The position numbers and the translations under genes are program-made. The notes beneath the pieces were generated by a model that worked only from the letters and a program-made list of their open reading frames with translations, was not told the DNA's origin and made no database searches. From positions 1 through 64,000 of the forward strand of contig JAHDVF020000761.1 of NCBI GenBank assembly GCA_022606425.2: a DNA stretch of 64,000 bases, given 5' to 3'. The first letter of the stretch is position 1. Every line of letters starts with the position of its first letter. Below, piece after piece: positions 56,296 to 64,000 of this stretch. The DNA is from Lepidostoma basale. Its lineage: Eukaryota > Arthropoda > Insecta > Trichoptera > Lepidostomatidae.

Positions 56296-56830
56296 GTATA
56301 ATCGCTGTTTTCGTGAATAGCTCACCTCAAGGGCGCTTTGACATTGTTTTTAGTCATGAAAGGTGCATGTGACAACAGCGAAATCACGATCGTAGAAACT
56401 TAATTTATTGGCTCTGATGTGAATTTCATGGACAACAAAATCAAGAATTTTGTTTCTCTAAACATATGAATGTTTTGTGCAAATGTGATATAATATTGTT
56501 TATTGATATACAGACAACCGTTGTTACCATTTTAAGCGATAATTTGAAAAGGTGGGTTTTTAGGTGATATTTAAAGTCTGTCGGATTGTCAATGCATCTG
56601 AGGCGTGCAGGAAGCATATTTCAGGCGGACGAACCTACTACTGTGAAAGCCCGAGCAACACAAAATTCAGATATATAGGTGGCACGTTTGGGAATGTGCT
56701 TAATTATTGTCTATAAACTGTAAATTAAAAAACCTTACCTGAAATTAATAATGGAATTTTCATATATGAATGAAAACTACTAAAAGTAGCTTATGTGTAA
56801 TGTAAAAATGTAAAAATGTAATGTAAAAAT
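56296..56830 (+). repeat. Block Q copy (plus strand)
   Basis: From 'tcgctgttttcgtgaatag' to 'aaaaatgtaatg'. Nearly identical to 58545-59030, with small deletions between them. Contains the frame MKGACDNSEITIVE followed by FIGSDVNFMDNKIKNFVSLN, here broken by one stop. Confidence 0.8.
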
Positions 56831-56834
56831 TACT

Positions 56835-57260
56835 TTTAAGTTGATCAGATTGAAGTTTTTGGTTCGACATCATTATTAAATCATTAGGGAGTTTATTAAA
56901 TTCTGTAGAGGCTATAAATTGTAAGGATTTACACCGAATCTAGTTGAACGCAATGCTTCTTATTCTGTGAGCGCGTATCATGTTGGTGTACGTCCGTATT
57001 GAATATTGGTCGAGTATTAGAGCGCGTTGATGACTTTATTAATTGTATTATAGTTTTAGTGATCTCTAATTTTGGATGGATTTGAAATGGAATTATTTTC
57101 GTCTGAGAATATAGGGCCCTTACATGAGTGTACCACGGTAGACGGAAAATATTTCTAACAGCCCGATTTTGGATCACCTGAATCTCATTAGCTTTCTTCT
57201 TTGTAATAAAGCCCAAAATACAGGAAAGGTAAGACAGATGAGAATGTATCATGGAGTAGT
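56835..57260 (-). pseudogene. LINE reverse-transcriptase C-terminal fragment
   Basis: Minus-strand frame 56929-57252: HSHLSYLSCILGFITKKKAN, EIQVIQNRAVRNIFRLPW, TKIIPFQIHPKLEITKTI. The 'YxxxxxG...I..iQNRAvR.i' pattern is the post-palm region of Jockey/CR1-like LINEs. It interrupts the block array (the corresponding sequence is absent after 59026). Confidence 0.7.
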
Positions 57261-57328
57261 AAACATAAATTGTCTATATTCTTATGTAACGAATTAAACC
57301 AATTAATCCAATTTAAACCTGTACATAC

Positions 57329-57464
57329 CATTCCAAATTAGTTCATAAAGATAACAACATTGTCTTGTGATACGCATATATCGAAGTGTGGGATCCATCC
57401 TCTGGACATGCGAATTCCATTATCTTCTGCGTTGTCTTCCCCATCCTCAAGCAAATGAAATAAC
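57329..57464 (-). pseudogene. Exon-like segment, possible chemoreceptor remnant
   Basis: Minus strand: acceptor-like 'aaattgctttcag' ends at 57465 and donor-like 'gtatgt' follows at 57328. The 136-bp segment translates as LFHLLEDGEDNAEDNGIRMS then RGWIPHFDICVSQDNVVIFM, a stop, and FGM. The WIPxFDxxVSxxxxxIF pattern loosely recalls the WxPFDxxxS motif of insect odorant receptors. With a stop it cannot be functional. Confidence 0.3.
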
Positions 57465-57479
57465 CTGAAAGCAATTTAA

Positions 57480-57900
57480 TTATCTTTGAATATTTTAAAT
57501 CTCAGCATAATGTAGAATTTAATGGAGTGGAATGGAAAATAAAGTAGAATTGCAACATGCAGATGCACCAATATGGCTCATTAACAAAATAATTTCAATC
57601 CCAATACAAAAATATCCCCATTAGACCAGTGGTCTCTCACAACCAGGCAATTATTTTATCAAAACTTAATATCTAATCCCAAAGATATAGATTTTCGCCC
57701 TGCCAGAACAATTTTACATTAAAACAACATTATTAAAATAGATTATACCAATTAACTAATTATTACACAACGAAACGTCATAACCTAAAATGACACGTAA
57801 GTAAAACGAATAAATTGATATTGTATATCATTAGAACTTTCTTATCGTTGCTGTGGTAATTTTAATATTTCCCTGACCAAAGTACGCGTATAAAGAACAC
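57480..57900 (-). repeat. Block R copy 1
   Basis: About 300 bp ('gtagaattgcaacatgcaga', 'gcacgccctgccag'-like, 'cgttgctgtggtaatttt') nearly identical to 59390-59740, with the last part also at 59205-59310. It contains counterparts of the exon-like segments called in the 59-kb copy. Confidence 0.75.
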
Positions 57901-58015
57901 CTTTATGTTTGAATTCATCAAATGTCATATTAATTGTATTTAAAATAACTAATTAAAATCATAATAATTAAATAACATTAATAAAATAGCGCAATACCAT
58001 TCAAAATTCTGCCAG
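57901..58015. other. AT-rich joint between blocks
   Basis: Short spacer, nothing recognised. Confidence 0.3.
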
Positions 58016-58019
58016 TTGT

Positions 58020-58250
58020 GTATCCGTTGCTCGCCCGCTACTCCAGGGTGCATGTTATCATCCGTTGTCCCTGCTATATGACCGATTCCATTCCGATCTC
58101 TGATTAATTAATATTGTTTCCTAGAAATAAAAAAAAATAATATTGGAATTGGCATAAGGCGGACATCGAAGAGGCGCATATGGCAAATTTTCAACTTCCA
58201 TACAATTAATGAATTCCAAGTGTTCACTAAGCAGTATATTTAAAAAAATA
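58020..58250 (-). repeat. Block P copy 2
   Basis: Minus strand: acceptor-like 'tttttttatttctag' at 58121, then an exon-like segment ending near 'caccctggagtagcgggc'. Homologous to 55040-55340 and 59035-59180, but with a 50-bp internal deletion. Confidence 0.65.
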
Positions 58251-58330
58251 CTCGAGGCTCTTGATCGAGCATTGCAAGAGTTGCGTGGAAATGTGTTAAT
58301 ATTATATGTAGGAGATTTTAGAAACTTTAC

Positions 58331-58386
58331 CTGAACGGCAAAAATAACTACCAAAAACTATGCTAATCAATGCAGTTATGATTGTG
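58331..58386 (-). pseudogene. Exon-like segment encoding a hydrophobic stretch
   Basis: A 56-bp piece between 'gttatttctttag' and 'gtaaagttt' (acceptor and donor consensus). It translates as TIITALISIVFGSYFCRS, a plausible transmembrane segment. No counterpart is seen in the other blocks. Confidence 0.3.
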
Positions 58387-58544
58387 CTAAAGAAATAACA
58401 AAAATTTTACAAAAGCATTCATTACAACCAGACTCCTTCATATAAATTGTCTATATATTTATATACACAAAATAAACCAATTAATTCAAAATTTAAACCT
58501 GTACATATCAAAATATAAACATTGAACTTACGGAACTGATAATC

Positions 58545-59030
58545 GCCGTTTTCGTGAATAGCTCACCTCAAGGGCGCTTTGACAATGTTTTTAGTCATGA
58601 AAGGTGCATGTAACAACAGCGAAATCACGATCGTAGAAAATTACTTTATTGGCTCTGATGTGAATTTCATGGACAACAAAATCAAGAATTTTGTTTCTCT
58701 AAACATATGAATGTTTTGTGCAAATGTGATATAATATTGTTTATTGATATACAGACAACCGTTGTTACCATTTTATGCGATAATTTGAAAAGGTGGGTTT
58801 TTAGGTGAGAATTAAAGTCTGTCGGATTGTCAATGCATCTGAGGCGTGCAGGAAGCATATTTCAGGCAGCCCGAGCAACACAAAATTCAGATATATAGGT
58901 GGCACGTTTGGGACTGTGCTTAATTATTGTCTATAAACTGTAAATTTAAAAACTTTACCTGAAATTAATAATGGAATTTTCATATATGAATGAAAACTAC
59001 TAAAGTAGCTTATGTGTAATGTAAAAATGA
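58545..59030 (+). repeat. Block Q copy 2 (plus strand)
   Basis: Repeats 56296-56830. The frame is intact here: HLKGALTMFLVMKGACNN, SEITIVENYFIGSDVNFM, DNKIKNFVSLNI and stop at about 58708. It is preceded by a TGA in frame and an acceptor-like 'caatgtttttag', so it could be a terminal exon. Confidence 0.75.
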
Positions 59031-59034
59031 GCCG

Positions 59035-59180
59035 GTTTTCATTCGCCACTCCAGGGTACATCTAATTCACTGATCATCCGTTGTTTGATTGATCTAATTC
59101 CATTTTAACGAAGTTATTTTGCACGCTGCATCGGTAATTTTCGTCCCATCTCTGATCCGTTACTTTATTTTCCTAGAAAT
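59035..59180 (-). repeat. Block P copy 3
   Basis: Minus strand: acceptor-like 'tttatttctag' at 59173, then ENKVTDQRWDENYRCSVQNN and FVKMELDQSNNG before a stop. Alignment with the copies at 55 and 58 kb needs frame changes, so all are decayed. Confidence 0.6.
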
Positions 59181-59256
59181 AAACGGAAAAAGTCATAAGA
59201 ATTGTGTCATTCATTCATATTGTAATTCATATTGTATATCATTAGAACTTTCTTAC

Positions 59257-59502
59257 CGTTGCTGTGGTAATGTAACAATTTCCCTGACCAAAGTATGCGT
59301 ATAAAGAAAACGGCAAAATAGAAGAAACTGAAAATATATTTATGAATTAGAAATATAAATATTAAACAACTTACGGAAGCAAGTTTCTTCATATTAAAGT
59401 AGAATTGCAACATGCAGATGCACCAATATGGCTCATTAACAAAATAATTTCAATCCCAATACAAAAATATCCCCATTAGACAGTGGTCTCTCACACCAGG
59501 CT
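59257..59502 (-). pseudogene. Two exon-like segments with consensus splice borders
   Basis: Minus strand. Segment 59502-59375 lies between 'ataattcag' and 'gtaagt' and ends in NEPYWCICMLQFYFNMKKLA. Segment 59327-59257 lies between 'tatattttcag' and 'gtaaga' and reads FLLFCRFLYAYFGQGNCYIT. The YFGQ string is reminiscent of the C-terminal CYFG motif of insect odorant receptors. The first segment has an in-frame stop upstream. Short exons with conserved borders in duplicated copies suggest a decayed multi-exon membrane-protein gene. Confidence 0.3.
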
Positions 59503-59745
59503 CTGAATTATTTTATCAAAACTTAATATCTTATCCCAAAGATATAGAATTTCGCCCTGCCAGAATTATTTTACATTAAAATAACATTATTAAAATAGAT
59601 TATACCAATTAAATAACTAATAATTACACTACGAAACGTCATAACCTAAAATGACACGTAAGTAAAACGAATAAATTGATATTGTATATCATTAGAACTT
59701 TCTTACCGTTGCTGTGGTAATGTAACAATTTCCGAAATATAACTT
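59390..59745 (-). repeat. Block R copy 2
   Basis: Nearly identical to 57536-57880, in the same orientation. Confidence 0.8.
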
Positions 59746-60500
59746 TGAAATATTTAATGCGGAAATATAATATGTATTCATTTCAACGGCTAAATAGAAT
59801 AACTTGAAGATATATATGAATTAGAAATATAAGTATACCTACAAAATATTACGACGTAAATTACGTTTTGACAGGAGACCACGTGACCAATCGAACGGCT
59901 AGAATTCTAGAAAACGAATATCATTAAGTAATCACCGTCGAACGTAAGAGAAACGAATAAGTTTCAGCCACACGAAAAATAAGATTTCGTGCATAACCTC
60001 AAATGACGCGTAAAAATTATACTCGCCAAAATTTGGAAGCATAATTACCTGTCTACATTAATGTACATTAAAATATGGCCAATAAAATAGACTGTACCAA
60101 TTAAACAACCAATTATTTTAGTACGTAATAAGTAAACGTATTAAGTATTATACATCCCAAAGTAAAACGCAATATATTGGACTGTCAGAAAGCAAAACAC
60201 ATTGTTGCCACTACACAAAATTACATGGAGACTGAATTCTCTCCAGACCATGTCAAACGAATATAGACTCAAAAGATTGATACTCAGGTGATACGAACAT
60301 TAAGGTCTATATTCGTTTGCACTACGAAAATTTTCAATTAATTGATTAATTTATAATGTTAATTAGAGCTCGATTAATAACAAAAATATGCCTATGACGA
60401 CCGCTGAATTCCAATTAGTCCATTCTCCAAATTTCAAAAGGATCAGCTCAGGAATAACCTCAGAAATAGTCCGCACACACCCGGAAGGTCGCCTTTTATT
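59746..60500. other. AT-rich DNA ending in a repeat edge
   Basis: No supported gene. The last 100 bp ('gtccgcacacacccggaagg') look like the edge of a repeat that runs into the microsatellite. An internal dyad 'gaacatatatagactc...attcgttt' is weak. Confidence 0.3.
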
Positions 60501-61215
<715 letters not shown>

Positions 61216-61630
61216 TCTAGGATTCCATATGCATGTGTTTTAATATATAATCTCATATAAACTTTAAAAAACTTAATTCCGTTCCTCTTGAAGATAAAAA
61301 ATCAGTCTTTGAAAAAACTGTCCTCCAAAAAAATTTAAAAAAACATTAATTACAATACTGATAGACCAGAACTGGTTGGAAATGGACATGTAGGACATAC
61401 GAAATAGAAAAAGCAGTAGCTACAATAACTGAGATTGTCTATGATTATGATGGTATTAGCGGTAGAAAATTGGATCAACGATTTCTTTCATCGATGATAA
61501 TCTTTTGTTTATTTAATTATGTTGTGATATCTTAAAAACTTTGCACGTACCTCTTTTATTACTAGGCTTTACCTTCCCGTGCCTGATAGTATCTTTTGTT
61601 TTATATATTTTTCCATTGTATACAACAGTT
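61216..61630. other. AT-rich spacer
   Basis: Nothing recognised. Confidence 0.3.
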
Positions 61631-61632
61631 CT

Positions 61633-61835
61633 TTTGAACCCAATTACTGTAATATAATTTATTTTAGCTATTATATTGATTCTCATGACATGTGATAGAA
61701 AGACAATACATCGCCATTTCGTTGTCACGTGAATCCCACAGTCAGTGCGACAATCAGACTGTCACTGCCGGGAATCGAACCAGGGACTTTCGGTATGAAA
61801 GTCAGAACTTTTACCACTCTGCCATGAAGGTCGTT
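61633..61835 (-). repeat. tRNA-derived SINE (family S1)
   Basis: Tail complement 'tttgaacccaattactgta', 'tgattctcatgacatgtgat', B-box complement 'gggaatcgaaccagggac' and head complement 'ttaccactctgccatgaagg'. Well preserved. Confidence 0.8.
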
Positions 61836-63000
61836 GCTTATGCAATAGATACTCCTTCTATTTCATAAGCAATAGAGAATGCTATCATAATATAAATAGG
61901 CAAAAACCCGAATGTCGACAATAAATAATATATTAAGAAATATTTTGAATACAAGAGGGCGAGAGAGGAATATTTTTATTATCTCCGAAAGTAATTAGAA
62001 ATGGACACTATGCGCATGCCCGACAACTTTTCTGGTTTATTTTCAATTTCGTTCTGATTATTGCCGTATAACAATAGTGTTGAAAACAAAAGGAGAACAG
62101 CTTGTTGTTGTAAATTATGATTTTTTTAAAGTATAAGATAAAAAAGATTTACATTAAAAGTTATAATTTATTACTAATTACGATTGCAATTGCGATTGAT
62201 TGAATCAAGTTTTTAAAAGTAGAAAATGTTTTCATCCATAAATATTTCACGAATCGCAACTAGTTTTTATATAATTTAATATTGAAAGAAGAAAAAAACT
62301 AGATAAATTCGTAGTGTTGTACAGCATCGTATCAAACGACCTTTTATAGTACAGATATAGTACGTATCTATATATAATACCTTTTACAGTACGTTAAAAG
62401 TTGAGCAATTATTAATAATTTCCCTTTTTCAGTCATATTGAAGTTGTAACTTACCATTTCTCAATTGAATGTATCACAATCGATTATAAGAATAAACAAC
62501 AATTTCATATCAAATTGGAATGAAATTGAAACGTTAATTATATTTACGGATGACGTCACATTTCTAATTAATATAAATTGTATTTTATTTAAAAAGACAA
62601 CGGCACTCAAACAAACTCGCGATAAAGGCAAATAACAAACTCCTTTGGCACTTGTATGAAATATGCACCTCCAACTTTCAAATTTCATTGAGATTGGAAG
62701 TTCTTTGAAAACTTTGGAAACGATCCGATACCTATGAAGTTAGCCGCATTAAATATTCTCCGAACACCGTTGCTGTGCTTCTCGGGCTTTGAATAAATAA
62801 CACGAGCAAAGGCCACAATATTTCAAATTAAATTATTAATACATTTTAAACGAAAGATTTCAAAACTAACTCAAACAAAACAATATGTTTGAACGCAAGG
62901 TGAAACAAATTTATCACAATTTACATAAATTAAAACCCAGTAAAACCACTAAACAATCATGTTTACTATTGTAAATTAAAACAATATGCATTTTTTTTAT
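61836..63000. other. AT-rich DNA, nothing recognised
   Basis: No supported gene. The frame 62461-62688 (minus) lacks recognisable features. Confidence 0.35.
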
Positions 63001-63033
63001 GTATGTATTTATGTATGTATGTATGTATGTATT
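63000..63033. repeat. (TATG)n microsatellite
   Basis: About eight imperfect TATG units ('tatgtatgtatgtatgtatg'). Confidence 0.9.
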
Positions 63034-63185
63034 TAGTATGACTATGCTCTCGCAAGGCGATACAAATTGATTACTATAGTTTATATATAAATAAATCAAT
63101 GTAAAACCGAAAAAGCAATCACGCTTTCATTATACATTAAATTTTGTTAATAAGAAACATTTTTTTTGTATACAACAGGTCATAT

Positions 63186-63390
63186 GCACCCAATTATTGT
63201 ATGCAATTTTTGTTTTTTTTTAGTTATTATATTGATTTTCATGACATGTGATAGGTAGCTAATTTATCGCCATTTTATTGTAACGTGAATTCTACATCAG
63301 ACCAAAGACAGTCACTGCCATCGCCGGGAATCGAACCCGGGACCTTCGGTACGCTAGTGAGAGCTCTTACCACTCTGCCACTAAGGTTTT
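63186..63390 (-). repeat. tRNA-derived SINE (family S1)
   Basis: Includes 'cacccaattattgtatgca', 'catgacatgtgataggtagc', B-box complement 'gggaatcgaacccgggacc' (63329-63347) and head complement 'taccactctgccactaagg'. The B-box region is the best tRNA match in the window, but the body shows it is a SINE. Confidence 0.8.
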
Positions 63391-63489
63391 CAAGATTTGT
63401 TCAAGTGTCTTGTGAAATAGCTTAATATTTTATTTTTTAGTACGAAATTCAATATTTTATGTTTTTCTCATTCGCAATTTCAATCCTGG

Positions 63490-63805
63490 GGATTGGTTTG
63501 CAGCAAAGCCTTGCAACTTGTTCTCCACTCCGCTTAGTATTCTGCTGCCCCCCTGAGGAAGACACAGTCCATGACCTCGCACACGTGTTTCAGATACTGC
63601 CGTGGAGATGCCAATGTCATTTGTCCTATAAACAATCTTCTCTATTATTTTGTACAGAAGATATGTTGCCTACCTCCGTCGATTCTTCTGGAAACTTAAT
63701 ATTGGTATATAGGTAATTTCTAATATTCTACTGTAACACCGCATCTCAAAGGTCTCCAGTCTGTTTCTTTTTCTCTCGGTAAGGCACCATATCAACCTCA
63801 AGATG
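63490..63805 (-). pseudogene. Degenerate LINE C-terminal fragment
   Basis: The minus strand near 63720-63800 reads WCLTERKRNRLETFEMRC then YSRILEIT across a few frame changes, the R-x-ETFEMWCYRRML-like block of insect LINEs. The remainder toward 63490 is too decayed to align by eye. Confidence 0.55.
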
Positions 63806-63854
63806 CTCCATGCATATAATTAGGCATGATGCTTTCGAAGCTTTAGATATACGT

Positions 63855-64000
63855 TCTTCTTCAATTGCCCTGTCGGATCACCCCAACGTTGGCGATCACC
63901 TCAGCGAACCTATCCCTGTCCTGCGCCGCTCGGAACAGCTCCTCCACACTTTGGATGCCTGTCCACTTTCTCAAGTTTGGCAGCCAGGACATTTGCCTCC
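63855..64000 (-). pseudogene. LINE C-terminus, running off the window
   Basis: Minus strand: SWLPNLRKWTGIQSVEELF then RAAQDRDRFAEVIANVGV and a stop, then 'gaagaagaacg' tail. This is the WTGIxTVExLFRxAxDRxxFxxxIANV ending of a LINE family, probably the same as the IEGKI fragment at 32700-32950. It continues beyond 64000. Confidence 0.8.

Noticed and set aside
63329..63390. Apparent tRNA gene
   Set aside because: The B-box match is good, but the sequence continues into the S1 SINE body and no complete cloverleaf is present.

Overview
The window looks like transposon-dense, AT-rich intergenic DNA from an insect. A lepidopteran is plausible but unproven. The reasons are an insect-type mariner, many 5'-truncated non-LTR retrotransposons, two tRNA-derived SINE-like families, and TTAA and hAT MITEs. 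I see no intact host gene, no rRNA gene, no functional tRNA gene and no CRISPR array. Almost every coding trace is a retrotransposon tail or a dead transposase. Nearly all interpretable structure is insertions, often nested.

Layout. 1-4.4 kb: two LINE remnants, a SINE and two inverted-repeat elements. 4.76-6.04 kb: a full-length but inactivated mariner with matching termini. 6.5-11.8 kb: several LINE tails, including a 1.2-kb reverse-transcriptase fragment with a target-site duplication (TSD). 12-17.9 kb: inverted-repeat elements, a hAT MITE inserted in one of them, SINEs and a 580-bp hairpin. 18.6-21.1 kb: a nest in which two LINEs sit in or beside a foldback element. 22.5-23.4 kb: a LINE composite that looks like a 3' transduction. 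24 kb: a 200-bp pure TA tract. 25-38 kb: mostly anonymous AT-rich DNA with scattered LINE and SINE pieces. 38-43 kb: SINEs, LINEs, and a TTAA MITE inserted in a LINE. 48.4-49.8 kb: the best LINE copy, with reverse-transcriptase motifs A to C and a 16-bp TSD. 51-54.4 kb: another LINE, HHR-like hairpins and a MITE. 54.6-60.3 kb: an array of duplicated and inverted blocks with exon-like pieces bounded by splice-like sites. 60.5-61.2 kb: a 700-bp compound AT microsatellite. 61.6-64 kb: two SINEs and two LINE tails, the last running off the window.

The most interesting signal is a motif shared by at least seven dissimilar inverted-repeat families. It reads CUGANGA (or a near variant), one A/U, a 4-6 bp stem-loop, then GAAA, then a short self-complementary stretch (ACAUGU, ACCGGU or ACAGCUGU) ending in C or U. 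In several copies the flanks can also pair. This is the layout of a hammerhead ribozyme, with one extra base before stem II. Hammerhead motifs are known from terminal repeats of Penelope-like elements and from retrozymes, so these hairpins may be non-autonomous relatives.

The elements do not form a pathway. They share retrotransposition machinery: short families appear to borrow the 3' end of the TTAG-tailed LINE, and SINEs, MITEs and hairpins insert into one another. Order of insertion can be read at several loci because empty-site sequence is present in other copies.
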